Shown one piece after another: positions 10,135 to 20,816 of a stretch of 64,000 nt of DNA. The notes beneath the pieces are model-generated. The model saw nothing but the letters and a program-made list of their open reading frames with translations, did not search any database and was not told the origin of the DNA. The DNA comes from Tetrastigma voinierianum. Its lineage: Eukaryota > Streptophyta > Magnoliopsida > Vitales > Vitaceae. A program made the translations under genes and the position numbers. The stretch's first letter is position 1. Every line of letters begins with the position of its first letter. The stretch spans positions 434,001-498,000 of the forward strand of contig JAEQBH010002966.1 in NCBI GenBank assembly GCA_016808115.1, given 5' to 3'.

Positions 10135-11908
10135 TGCCCAAAAAGGCAATTTTGAATCCTATATTAGATAGGTTTTGAGTGCTTTTGTGCCACATTAATC
10201 ATGTCATTTATACCAATTCTCGAAGTGTTCTAGTCTTCTTAGTAACACTTATGCCGCTAGAGGGTATTTTGGTTGTTTTCAGGCGCTTCATGACTGAGTC
10301 CACCAGAGTCAAACATGAATCATGAAGTTGGAATTCAAGTCTCAGCCATCAATCAGCCCAAGAATCAAGGAGAAAAACCAAGGCAAAACGGGAAGAAAAT
10401 GTGATGCATTTGGAAAGACAGAGGCAATGCAAGGAAGGATCAATAAAGCCGGACTGCTGCTGCAAAATTCTTCAGGATTTCAAGCAAAACTCTCTCAAGA
10501 ACCCAGCGAAAATTTCGCAACCTTAGCGAAAACACCAAATTTCGCTAGACCCATCCCAATTTCGCTAGCACTGTTCCTTAGCGAAAAAACCTGATTTCGC
10601 TACACACAAGAATTTCGCTAGCTTAGCGAAATTTCGCTTAAGCTTAATAAATTTCGCTAGCTAGCGAAATTTTCCACCTTAGCTTAAATTTCATGTTTCT
10701 AGATTCGTTGATTTCGCTTAGTTGGCGAAATTCTCACCTTAGCGTAAAATCGATGCCTCACTTTGCTTTGTAATTAATGCCAAACCGCCTCCAGCTTGGT
10801 GTATTACTTAATTGTCCAATAACTTAGCCAATTTCATGTTTTTGGTATTTTCTTACTACCTTGAGGAGGCCTCTATAAGCCCCTCTTGTTTTGTAACTCC
10901 TGTGTGAAGAATTGAGGAACAATTTAGAGAAGATATTTCTTGTAAGTATTTATTTTTGTAAATAAAGTCTTATTTTAGGTTTTTGGGCTCTTTTCTCTCT
11001 TCTTCTCTCCTTTCTTCTCCTTTCTGGCCGCTAAACACACCTCTTCGAGGATGACAACTCAAGAGAGCTTGGCTAAGCCTCCTTTTCACATACAAGCTAG
11101 CTTAGTGGGGGCATATGCATGTTGTCCTCTTGTATTAAAAGCACGGTGTAGTATTATGGCCCTTATTCTCAAAAACATAGTCGCATAAATACGGATGTTA
11201 CTTGATTCGGGCTAATATCATGCTTTAGGACTCGTTGTTCTTTAGATGGTTTTTACGAGCTCTCCGAGATAATATTTACATGTTAGGTTCTTCTCAAATT
11301 AGGTTAAATAACATTTGATCGTTAGTTTGGCCAATACTTCCATGCTAGGATACAGCAAGACTGTGTGAGAGATGCGATCATTTGTTCTTAGATGGTCTTT
11401 ACGAGCGCCTAAAATGATAATTGAATGTTGTGGTTTTAAACTAAAAGGGGCCATAACCGCATGCCACCCGTATTGACCAAATAGGAGATGTTTCATGGTG
11501 AGGTTTGCTAGTTAAATATAGATCCTAAGTTATGCCATGGACTATAGGCTGTATGTCATAACGCGAGATAAAACCCCGACGCGAGGATAAACCTCGAGGA
11601 CACTTGCTCGTCCCTAACTTTCCAAGTTAGTGACCCAAATCTCAAAGTTAACTTTCTTCACCTTAACTTTCTTCGCTGCAATTTTCGCCAAACCATTCTA
11701 ACGCTTTTGAAACCCAATCTAAAGAGTCCAAATAGAAAGCCTTACCTTCATGCAATCGATGCAAACCATTTTGCATGAAAAACCCATCCCGTGTTCGATC
11801 CTAGGATTCACTATACTGGGCAGTGAGTCGATCACGGCAAAGAGTAGGGAACTTAGTGTATATAAATTTTGTTGATTTTATCGCACCCACTCAAGTGTAC
11901 CTTAATCA
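10135..11908 (+). repeat. 5' LTR of element 2
   Basis: It begins TGCCCAAAAAGGC and ends AATCA just before the primer-binding site. It aligns along its length to 18357-20078 (for instance 'aacacttatgccgctagagg' at 10242 and 18459, and 'tcatgcaatcgatgcaaacc' at 11751 and 19920). Differences are mostly small indels. It includes the palindromic TTTCGCTAGC subrepeats at ~10505-10745. Confidence 0.8.
10505..10745 (+). repeat. Palindromic TTTCGCTAGC / CTTAGCGAAA subrepeats in the LTR
   Basis: The core TTTCGCT and its complement AGCGAAA recur at 10-40 base spacing across ~240 bp, in places back to back ('cttagcgaaatttcgctt', ~10623-10640). The 3' LTR copy (~18720-18935) keeps only part of them, many changed to 'cttagcttaaa'. 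The inverted arrangement can form alternative hairpins upstream of the transcribed part of the LTR. Confidence 0.75.
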
Positions 11909-11912
11909 AAAA

Positions 11913-11930
11913 CGATGCCGCTGTCGATGG
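11913..11930 (+). other. Primer-binding site of element 2 (tRNA-Asp type)
   Basis: 'gatgccgctgtcgatgg' four bases after the LTR end is a decayed match to TGGCGCCGTTGCCGGGGA. Position and residual GCCG-TG-CG-GG pattern support it. Confidence 0.5.
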
Positions 11931-12339
11931 TGCCAACCTACAAATGGAAATAAGAGTACTGTGATTCCACATCACAAGTGAAGGTAACCTTTTACCAGAA
12001 TCAGCCGCAGAACGCCACTTGTTTCACTTAGCGTGAACGCATCGCTTCGCCAGCTTCATTCGCTAGTTTTATTTTTAATCAATTTGACCTTTTGCAGTTG
12101 TTTGTTGTTCTTTGTTGCCTCGTCGCGTAACAACTGAAGTGCAATGCGGGATAGAGACACACGTAGATTGTATAGGCTAAGTACACACCCCGACCTGGGC
12201 CAGTGAAGTCGCAGTAAAATGTATACCATGGATCCTATACCCGAGGAACAACAAGAGTCAACCAGAACCCCTATGAATCCAAATACATATAGAACCATGA
12301 GGGATCAAGCATCCACCCTCCTGTAGTTGCCCCATCTCG

Positions 12340-13375
12340 TATCATTCCCCGTCAAGAAGTAGCAAAGCCGAGGCCATATTTGGTACCTCTACTCCCACAT
12401 ATCGTATGGAAATGAAAATCCATGTTCATGGTTAGTGGATTTGAGAGGTTTGCACTACCTTCAGGAAGGTATGATGGACATGGATTTGCTAAAGGCCCGA
12501 AAGCATTTCCATTGACCCTTAAGGATGAGGCCAAGATATGGCTCCAACTCATTGAGGCCTAGAACCATTAAGTTGGTGAAATTTGCAAGTTGAATTCTTG
12601 AAAAGCTCTTCGGTGCTCCACCAAGACTAATAATTTGAAAAGGCAAATTTATACCTTTGCAACTTCGGGATGGTGAAGATTTTACGGTGTTGGGAGAGAT
12701 TTATGGAAACCATCGGTGCATGTCCACACCATGGGTTTGACACATGGATGTTGGTTGGCTCACTTCTATGGTGGTATGTCTCTGCCCGTGAGACTGACTC
12801 TTGAGAAACCATGTGTGGGGGAGGCTTTTAGCGAAACATCCCAGTGAAGCCATGGATTTTTTTAAATTACGTGGTACAAAACTAAGGGTTGGGATGAGCT
12901 TAACCCTAGAGAAATTGATAGGATGAGACCACCCCGATCGACCAAAGGGGAGGGATGTATGCCTTTCTTTGAAGAAATAGAGATGAGAGTGGTTTCAGCT
13001 AGCTAGGAAAGTGGAACTTGAAGGCAAAACGGCTCAGAGGTGCATGCGGTGACTGAAAATCCACCGCACGGTCAATCACTGCACCAATTTCAATCCCTGC
13101 ACACCCAACGAGCGGTCCTATGGCCCTGCGGTGAAGGATTTGATGTAGAATGTGCAAACAACGCCCCAGAGATGATACAAGCCACAACAATCAATGCTCC
13201 ATATGGTAATACCTACAATTCCAATTGGAGGAATCATCCTAATCTTGCATGGAGACCCAACCCCCCTGCTTATGTACCCCCAGGTGCCAAGCCTCGATTT
13301 AGTTTCCCCCTCACGATCCACCAGCAGCCACCATCCTGCTTCTCGGTAGAGGCAAGCCGTATTGAATTTGAGTAG
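12340..13375 (+). pseudogene. gag: Athila-type gag relic, element 2
   Basis: Gag is the capsid and nucleocapsid protein. From ~12356 the translation keeps 'FERFALPSGRYDGHG' and 'FPLTLKDEAKIWLQLIE', the capsid core motif. Then follow 'CSTKTNN', 'THGCWLAHFYGGM'-like residues (~12740-12780) and 'ETMCGGGF' (~12808), spread over several frames. At 13040-13375 an open frame holds the C-terminal nucleocapsid part: 'CGEGFDVECANNAPEM', a zinc-knuckle-like cluster, and 'NTYNSNWRNHPNLAWRPN', the Asn/Trp/His motif of the Athila family. At least five frameshifts or stops are present. Confidence 0.75.
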
Positions 13376-14040
13376 GTGGTAGGCGACTTTGTTGAGAGCA
13401 AGGAATCAATGTCTGGTAGCGCAGTTGATCTTGTAGAGTACGAATAAGAGAATAGATGGAGAAGCGAGGCAATCTCTCAACCAGAAAATTGATAGCCTAC
13501 AGTATTCAATCACGAGATTAGAGTTCTTTGGGAGTACGAGAAAGGGAGGTTTCCATCTGAAACAGTTTCCAAATCTAAAGGAATTCATGAGGTAGAATCT
13601 TCTAACAATTCGAATGGATGAGGTTAAGGCCATAATCACCCACAAGTGGAAAAAAAAGGTTGATCAGCTATGCGAAACATTTGAAAAACCTAGGCGGAAA
13701 AATTTACAGCTTCAGGCATATTCTCCTAGAGAGGAGGATTCAATGAAATCGCATACCCTCCATTTCACAAGCACTTAGAAGTAAGAAGAAGGCATCTCAA
13801 TGAGCAGGCATTCTTGAGGTTTTAAGGCAAGTGAAGGTTAACATACCTTTCTTTGGACCTAATTAAACAAGTTCACAGCATGCAAGAACCACGAAAGATC
13901 TTTGCACAATCAAGAAGGATTAGAGCATTGAGAAGAAAGCATTTCTCCTTGAACATATCAGTGCCATAATCCAAAGCAAATACACACATCAAATACAAAG
14001 ATCCTGGATCTCCACAATTTCAGTCAATATTGGTGGGAAT
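13376..14040 (+). pseudogene. Gag-protease linker relic, element 2
   Basis: About 13795-13830 encodes 'EQAFLRF' and the pattern 'LRQVKVNIPF' before the protease. About 13880-13990 keeps 'KDLCTIKKD' and 'AFLLEHISAI', which mark the segment preceding Athila proteases. The region 13376-13780 is highly broken. Confidence 0.6.
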
Positions 14041-14669
14041 TGCATAGAAAAGTCCTTGCTTGATTTAGGAGCCAGTGTGAACCTAATGCCGTATTCAGTA
14101 TACAAGCAGTTAGGTTTAGGTGAACTTAAACCTACTAACATCACACTCTCATTGGCCGATAGATCCGTGAAAATCCCTAAGGGGATAGTTGAGGATGTCT
14201 TAGTGAAGATAGACAAATTCTACTACCCAGTAGATTTTTGTGGTATGACAGACGATTGCTAGTGAACCCCGATCATGTACCAATCATCTTAGGAAGACCA
14301 TTTCTGGCCACTGCCAATGCAATAATAAATTGCCGGAATGGAGTCATGCAATTAACTTTTGGTAACATGACTATGGAGTTGAATATCTTTCATTTGAACA
14401 ACAAACATGAGTTGCTAGAAATTGAAAATCAAATTTCTGATGAGGTTGTTTCAATTGATCAGTGTGCAGGAAAACACAATACTCAGGAAATGCAAGGAGT
14501 GATCAGCCAAGAAAATGAAGATATATTGGTCTTGCCATCAACACCCACTGCAAACCAATTGCTCAATTCAACGATCGTCAGCGAGGAGGCGAGATCAACA
14601 ATTGGTCAAGCTGACCTGATGGAATTAGTAGGGCAAGCTGTAGGGGTTGAGGAGATTATCCTCCCTTGA
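14041..14669 (+). pseudogene. Aspartic protease relic with natural-looking ORF end, element 2
   Basis: Processes the Gag polyprotein. The frame at 14056-14262 carries 'LDLGASVNLMPYSVYKQLGL' (active site DLGAS), 'SLADRSVKIPKGIVEDVLVK' and 'DKFYYPVDF'. A one-base shift near 14250 moves to the frame ending at 14669, which carries 'VPIILGRPFLATANAIINC' and 'LTFGNMTMELNIFHL'. After the protease the frame runs ~100 further codons of ordinary-looking, Glu/Gln-rich residues to a TGA. This tail is clean, and no RT motif follows. Apart from one frameshift this is the best preserved coding segment in the window. Confidence 0.85.
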
Positions 14670-15599
14670 CCCTCCTTGAGTAATTTTGGTAAAGTATAGA
14701 CTGGTTTAGGTGTTCTAAAAAACCAAATTTGCAGTTCAACAATTTTGTTTTTGTTATTTTAGTCAATTTCCATTTTAGCTATTTGCCAATATGTTTCTTA
14801 ATTTAAATGACTTTTCCATTTTTAGCAAGTTGGTAAGTATTTTATATTATCTTATATTAAATAATTAGATATATTCTATTTCCTTTAATTTAATTTTTAC
14901 TTTTAATAATATATTAATTTTCATTTTAATCTGAAAATTTGAATTCTCAATTAATTATCTTGGGTGTGAGCTAAATCGCTAAAAATAGCGGGGTAAACGA
15001 AAAGACCAACCATTTCTGGATTGGATCTTATATAAACTGGAGGGGTTGGTTTAGAATGCCACTTCACATTCTCCCCCTCCCAGCCATTTGAAAGCTCCAT
15101 GAAGCCCAGTCTGATCCACGCCGCGTATTTATCCTTATAGCAATGTTAGTCCCTTAGTGCTCGACTTCCATTCTTGGCCGTGTGGATGCTGCACCCAGTT
15201 CGAGTTGAGCCCGACCTTTGTACGCCGACCCGGGCCGTCGGTGGGCATCCTCCCACGTCGCGCCTGAGCCTGTGCGTTCGCCCGGTGGTACATTGCCTCG
15301 GCCACTGGCCGAGGCCTACGCTGGTGGGTGAGCCTCCGACACGAGCCATGGTTACTGGTATTTTGCCCGGTTCGATTGTAGGTGCCACAACGGCAGCGGA
15401 TCATTCACGTAGTCATCGATTTACCCGATTAAAGGCCCTGCTCAGTAGTAGCGGTGAGCCACAGGTGATTTGGTGCCAGTACTTGATAACCGAGAGATCT
15501 TGATTGAATGTGATGCGGCCGGTTATATTTCGGTGAGTGAGCCAGCACCAGGTATTTTACTTGATATGAGATATAGTTCGTACTGGAATTCAGGTCTGT
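14670..15599 (+). other. Post-protease spacer of element 2, AT-rich then GC-rich
   Basis: 14690-14960 is very AT-rich and resembles the T-rich spacer that follows pol in related elements. A TATA-like box lies at 15029. From ~15150 composition changes abruptly to GC-rich. Open frames at 15174-15503 and its complement come from this base composition, and I recognise no protein in them. Confidence 0.55.
15029..15036 (+). promoter_or_regulatory. Possible TATA box before the third ORF of element 2
   Basis: 'TATATAAA' is followed by a C/T-rich stretch (15068-15085). Its relative position matches the box at 7158 of element 1, between pol/protease and the env-like ORF. Confidence 0.4.
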
Positions 15600-17100
15600 C
15601 TTGACCTCGAGTGAGATTCGGCCTTGCTTTGAGAGAGTGGCCCATTTCCGGGTCCCGGCTCACAGTACCATCACCGGTCAGAGAGGCGGAGTCTCAGGAG
15701 CCTCGGGGGATTTAGGCGTTATCAGACTCGGATGGGACCCCGGGCCCCATCGCACGGCTACCACGGAGGGAGGATTAGGAGGGCCGGCCCTCCAAGCGGG
15801 CCGTACATCGGGCCCCGGGCGGAGTCTCACCAGGCCCCCACCATCTCCGGTTCTCCGAACAAAGCTTCATCACCTTGGTTGTCGCGACGTCGAGATCGGA
15901 GGCCACTATTTGTAGGGAACCCCCATTAGGGAATGTGCGACTCCGCAATGAGAGGTTTCATCGAGAGTCATTTATGGCCTCCCGCATTGAAGAGCGACCC
16001 GGATAGCCGGAGTCTTTGAGATTGATCGAGGAGTATTCACTCTGCACCGCTGCAAACTCATGACGGTTTGTGCACGAGAGTGAATGCGGCGGAGTTCTAC
16101 CGCTCCTATGACATCGGGGAGACAGACGATCCACTAGAGATTGATTATTTGATATAGATGACCGCCTGGTGTACTCGAGGGCCGGCCCGATATTTCGAGC
16201 GGCATTGGGATTGCGCATCTGCGTGCGCAATTCGGAGGGTTATAGAGCTTAGGCGCGCCTCACGGGGAGATGGTCGAGCGCGAGACATCGGTGCTTGGTC
16301 GGTATTCCCCACGAGGGAGGCGGCCAGCCTCGGATCTTTGCTCATCGACCATCTTCTACGTACCGGCTTGTTCCCCCTGCGGCATTATGTGCAGAGGAGG
16401 GGAGCCATACTGGAGGCACTTTACCTGATCTCAGGGGGATTTTGGTTTGACCCCCTGCGAAATTTAGTGATAGCAGCCTCGCTGCACATTTTGAGGAGAA
16501 GGTCCATCGAAAAGCCCCGGCCGGCGGAGGCGTCCCACTGCGATCTTAGAGACTCCTGCTATGTTTCTCGGCGGATGGGATTTCGGAGGAGCCTAGACTA
16601 GAGATGAGAGTTAGATGCCTACATGTAGTGTCAGTAGACCGGGTTATGGTATCTGCGTTTCTTTCCACATCACGACCCACGGGACCCGGGAGGAGTCTGG
16701 GGGCCGAGGACCACCATAAGGCATGATATGCCTGTCCCTGAGCCCGAGGCACGCAGGACCCCATTCCGGATCAAGTCACTCATCTCCTCCACATACTACG
16801 CAGCCGCAGCAGACACTCCGCCTTCCATTTCAAAGACATCATTCAATTTGAAAATATCCACATGCTATAGCTCGAGAGAGATAGCCGGTGATGGATGCCA
16901 TCTCGCCACTCTGTAGCCTGTCAGCCTGGGTGATCGAGGTTGGCCCAAAGGCCATCTTCTATGCGACCGCATTATGACCCACTCGGGTCTTCTCCTATGT
17001 TCCTGTCACGAGGAGCCTACCCATTGATGGCAGCTTCATTGATGCTCCGGCGCAGCCAAAGAAGCCAGACCACCACCACCACAAAGAGTTGAGGTATTAG
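15600..17100 (+). pseudogene. Probable third-ORF (env-like) relic, element 2
   Basis: The region lies between protease and 3' LTR, where Athila elements have their third ORF. A longer open stretch at 16158-16601 encodes 147 residues with 'LFPLRHYVQRRGAILEALYL'. Upstream at ~16085-16150 a piece reads 'AAEFYRSYDIGETDDPLEI', comparable to the EFY motif of Athila env-like ORFs. The final piece at ~16985-17100 reads 'PVTRSLPIDGSFIDAPAQP' then lysines and four histidines, ending at TAG 17098-17100, and looks like a natural C-terminus. Base composition is clearly richer in GC than the rest of the element. Function unknown; assignment is from position and weak motifs. Confidence 0.45.
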
Positions 17101-18320
17101 GGCTCTTTTTGATTTTTATTTAGTTATTTACTTTATCAATCATCGATTTTGATTAGATTTTCAGAGCCATGGCAAAGGATATTTTTGTTTCCAGTTTGAT
17201 ATTCATGTACCAGCCATTTTGGCTATATTAAAAAGCTATTCAGATATATACAGACTTTTACACATTGCGTTTTGTGCTTTGCCATGTGTAAATGTTTTTC
17301 TTTCAATCGGACAATGAATTGCTATAAATTGGACAATTGAATTGCAAAAACTGACAATTGAATCGCAGGTCGATGATTGAACTACTAAAGTTACTTCTAT
17401 GCTAGAACAATCTGCTGCTTGAATTAAATTTTTGGTCAATAAGCAGTCCAGCATGCTCAACTTGAAATTTTCCTTTATGCTAATTCATTAACACCCAGAT
17501 TATTTCGATAGGTCGAATTCCGCATAATTCTCACTTTGCAGTAAACCGGCTCTAGGTATGTTGGCTAATGAGATAGTTTTGAGTTATACTAAGATTTGAA
17601 GACCAATGTTGTCTTCCAAAAGGAAAGAAAAGAAAAAGCAAGAAGAAAAAGAAAAGAAAAAGAAGAAAAAAGAAAATAAAGTCGTGACTTGCTTTGAAAC
17701 CTTGAGCACCTGGCCCGAGGGGTGTATGCATAAAGCCTTGAAACCCGGCGCCTCAAGTTTCCAATTGGTTTGGGAGTCATCGATTTTGTGTTCATGGGTG
17801 GATAGGTAGTTTAATGACTTGTGGGTGCGCTAATTTTCTAGTCATTCAGGGAGTCCGGGACAAGCCTTGCTTAGTGGTCAAGTGATCCTTTTCGGGCTTG
17901 ATGCCCTAAACCTTTAAAGGGCTGGGAGTCATCAGGACCCTGCTAGCCTGGACTCAGCCTAGCCGAATTTTGCCATTCATCCACAATATATAAAAAGAAA
18001 GCTAAAGTGTAACTAGTCCTATCTAGGTTGTTCAACAACTTACGCCATGTCGTTGCTAGGTCGGGGGAGTGGAAACAAATTTTACACTCTTATCACTTAG
18101 TCCGGATTCCAAAAGACCACCAGACTTAGGAACCAAGTTGAGAATCATGGAACCAACATTGACATAGAATTGTTCTTCGTATGGATTTGGTTCTTTCATA
18201 TCTGCTTTAAATTTTGATGTCAAATGTCTGGGGCTTTAAAGTATTGTGTATAAGTACATCAACCTTAATCATATAATCTTTGAAAATCACCATATAGATT
18301 CTTTTATTTTGCATTGCTAT
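17101..18320 (+). other. 3' untranslated region of element 2
   Basis: No gene is seen. An A/G-rich low-complexity tract (17606-17680) produces chance open frames. The remainder is ordinary non-coding sequence leading to the polypurine tract. Confidence 0.6.
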
Positions 18321-18345
18321 GGACTAGTAAATAAAGTTTGAGTTA
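18321..18345 (+). other. Polypurine tract of element 2
   Basis: 'ggactagtaaataaagtttg' followed by 'agtta' matches the Athila arrangement GGACTAGCAAA-AAGTTTGGGGG before the 3' LTR, with the G run decayed. Confidence 0.55.
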
Positions 18346-18356
18346 ATAGAAGACAA

Positions 18357-20078
18357 TGTTTAAAAGTAATTTGAATCCTATTAGATAGGTTTTGAGTGCT
18401 TTTTGTGTTATTAAGAATCATGTCATTTATACCAATCAGTGTTCTAGTCTTCTTAGTAACACTTATGCCGCTAGAGGGTATTTTCAAGTTGTTTGCAGTG
18501 CTCGCACTTTTGGAGTCCAATCTCGAGTCAAATGATGAATCATGAAGTTAAATTCAAGTCTCGTCGAATAATCCAGCCAAGAATCAATAGAAACCAAGGC
18601 AAAATGAAGAAAATGTGATGCAAGCCAAGACAAGAGGCAATGCAAAAGGAAGATCAATAAAGTCGAATTTTCAAAGTTTATTTAAAAATTTTCTAGGATT
18701 GCTGGTGTACCAAGAACCTTAGCTTAAAATTTTTAACCTTAGCTTAAAAACACCAAATTTCGCTAGACCCATCCAATTTCTGAAGACCGCTCCTGTTTAA
18801 AAAACCCGATTTCGCCATTATCACAAGAATTTCGCTTAGGCTTAAATATAAATTTCGCTTATAAGCATAATTTTTCCACCCTTAGCGAATTTCATGTTCA
18901 AGTAGACTGATTTCGCTTAGTTAGCGAAATTCTCAAACATAGTTTAAAATTGATGCCTATTGTATGTTAGTACTTGAGCTTGCCAAAAACCGCTCCAAAC
19001 TTGGTGTATTACTTTCTAATTGTCCAATAACTAGCCAATTTCATAGGTTTTTTGCATTTTCATACTTGAGAGGAGGCCCCATATAAGTCCCTCTTGTTTT
19101 GTGTAACCTCGTGTAAGAAAATTGAGGAACAATTTCCAGAGAGAGATTTTTAAGTATTTATTTTTGTAAATAAAAGTCTTTATTTTGTGGTTGTTTTGCT
19201 TTTCTTTTCTTCTCTTTCTCCTCCTCTTTCCTTTCTACAAACACACCTCTGGAGGATGAGACAACTCAAGAGATGCTGTTGCCTCCTTCTTGAAGATAGA
19301 ATAGTTTAGTTTAAAGGGGGCATATGTATGTTGTCCCCTTGTATTAAAAGCCACGGTAGTATTTATGGCCCTATTCTCAAACATATGTACAACATGGGAT
19401 GTTATTGATTCGCCAATACTCTCCATGCTTAGGACTGCTGTTTCAGATGGTTTTATTAGTTTCAGATAATATTTACATGTTAGGTATTCTTTCAAATTAG
19501 GCTAAATAACATTTCATCATATTATTTTTTTATCAAGATACTCCGTTTCATGGATACAAGGTAATGTGGTGAGAGATGCACTCGTTGTTCTTAGATGGTC
19601 TTACGAGCCTCTAAAAATGACAATTGAAATTGTTAGGCCTTAAACTAAAGGGGCCATAACTCCGCATACACCGGGATGAGATCTAAAATATGAGATGTTT
19701 CGCGGGTGAGGCTTGCTAGTTAAATATAGATCCGGTTATGCCATGGACTATAGGTTGAAGTTTGTACTCGAGGATGTTCCGAGGACACTTGTTTGCCCTA
19801 ACTTGCCAAGTTAGTGACCTAAATCTTTCAAAGTTGACTGCACCGCTTAATCTTTATAATTTTCGCCAAAACCATTCCAATTTGAAACCCAATTCCAAAG
19901 AGTCCTAAGAGTTTTACCTTCATGCAATCGATGCAAACCATTTTTAGAGATGAAAACCCATCCCTAGTTCGATCCTAGACTAACAGAGATCAAAGAAGAG
20001 CCTTTGACTACCAAGCAGTAGTAGAAATTTTGCTGCATATAAATTTGTTGATTTTAGCTCATTCACTGTAACTAATCA
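18357..20078 (+). repeat. 3' LTR of element 2
   Basis: It aligns to 10135-11908 throughout and ends AATCA. The two LTRs differ by many short indels and substitutions. This suggests an old insertion, or assembly errors on top of divergence. Confidence 0.8.
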
Positions 20079-20545
20079 ATAATGTGTAGAACAAGAGAGA
20101 TCCTCAATATTAATGCCAGGCTTGATTACAAATGCAGCCAAGAGTCCACGAGGCAATTGTTTGAAAAGTGTTTGGCATTTACTCGATCAAGAATATTCCT
20201 CTAAGATGTGAAGTGGTAATCTTTCCACAGACCATTCATCAATGGCTCCTAGATGAGATTGTGAACCAAGAGGTGGGAATTACTTGATCTTTAGTGAGTG
20301 GAAACCTAAGAACCCTATCAATCATCCTTTTCTGTTAAAATAGTCAATTTAACTCATAACCCAATCAACCAAATTCACAACCCCATAATTATTTTTAAAC
20401 ATACATTCTGGAGAACAAACTTTAAGGATCACTTAGAATACCACTCCCTGTGGAGATGACCTGTGCATTACCACAGTAGTATAATGCTTGACGACCTTAG
20501 TTCCTACGCTTGGGAATAATTTCGGCACACGAGATAGACAAAGCA
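20079..20545 (+). repeat. 3' LTR of element 1, right part
   Basis: It resumes the LTR broken at 10134 and matches 1-447. It ends at 'acaaagca' (20538-20545), corresponding to 'acaaagct' at ~440-447, directly before the primer-binding site there. Confidence 0.7.
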
Positions 20546-20816
20546 TAATGCATCATTGATATGGAACTTAGTTCCATTTGGTAGCATTATGCTTGCTTTT
20601 TTGGAGCCTTCAATTAATTCTTAGAATAAATGATGGTAATATGAGATTGGCATTTGTTAATGTTAAATCTAGAAAGTATACTTTATCTTGAAGAATTGTG
20701 TGTGTGGTTGAACAAATAAAGAAGACATACATCACCTTTCATTCAATTTGATCAATAACACATGGATTTTAGACACAACTAATAAAAATTATAAATAACA
20801 ATGTAATTGATTCGCA
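20546..20816. other. Spacer between elements 1 and 3 with nested palindromes
   Basis: No gene. 'gcataatgc' (20543-20551) pairs with 'gcattatgc' (20584-20592), and inside the loop lies 'tggaacttagttcca' (20562-20576), itself an inverted repeat. The outer arm overlaps the end of the element 1 LTR. Confidence 0.6.

Larger units (their letters stand above)
10135..20078 (+). mobile_element. Element 2: Athila-like element with gag and protease but no RT/integrase, nested in element 1
   Basis: Two direct LTRs (10135-11908 and 18357-20078) flank gag, protease and a third-ORF relic. Between the protease stop (14669) and the third-ORF region there is only ~0.5-0.9 kb of AT-rich spacer, so the ~3 kb needed for RT, RNase H and integrase is absent. 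The insertion lies in the 3' LTR of element 1. Left flank 'AATAA' (10130-10134) and right flank 'ATAAT' in 'tcaataatg' (20075-20084) fit a 5-bp AATAA target duplication if one A was lost from an A run. A gag-bearing element with LTRs but no polymerase fits the TR-GAG type of non-autonomous element. Confidence 0.8.
1..20545 (+). mobile_element. Element 1: Athila-like Ty3/gypsy retrotransposon, 5' end outside window, split by element 2
   Basis: This LTR retrotransposon once encoded its own copying machinery. Seen in order: end of the 5' LTR (1-447), a tRNA-Asp-like primer-binding site (~453-470), gag (~1004-2110), protease (~2690-3235), reverse transcriptase/RNase H (~3300-4940), integrase (~4940-6105), an env-like third ORF (~7393-9020), a polypurine tract (~9185-9200) and the 3' LTR (9201-10134 plus 20079-20545). 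The 3' LTR is interrupted by element 2. The LTR assignment rests on the match between 1-447 and 20079-20545: both share blocks such as 'cttgattacaaatgc', 'gtgggaattacttgatctt' and 'gaccttagttcctacg'. The order of domains and the extra 3' ORF are typical of the Athila lineage. All ORFs are broken, so it is a dead copy. Confidence 0.8.

Noticed and set aside
15174..15503. 109-codon open frame in GC-rich DNA of element 2
   Set aside because: The opposite strand is equally open in two frames; no recognisable domain. Composition effect.
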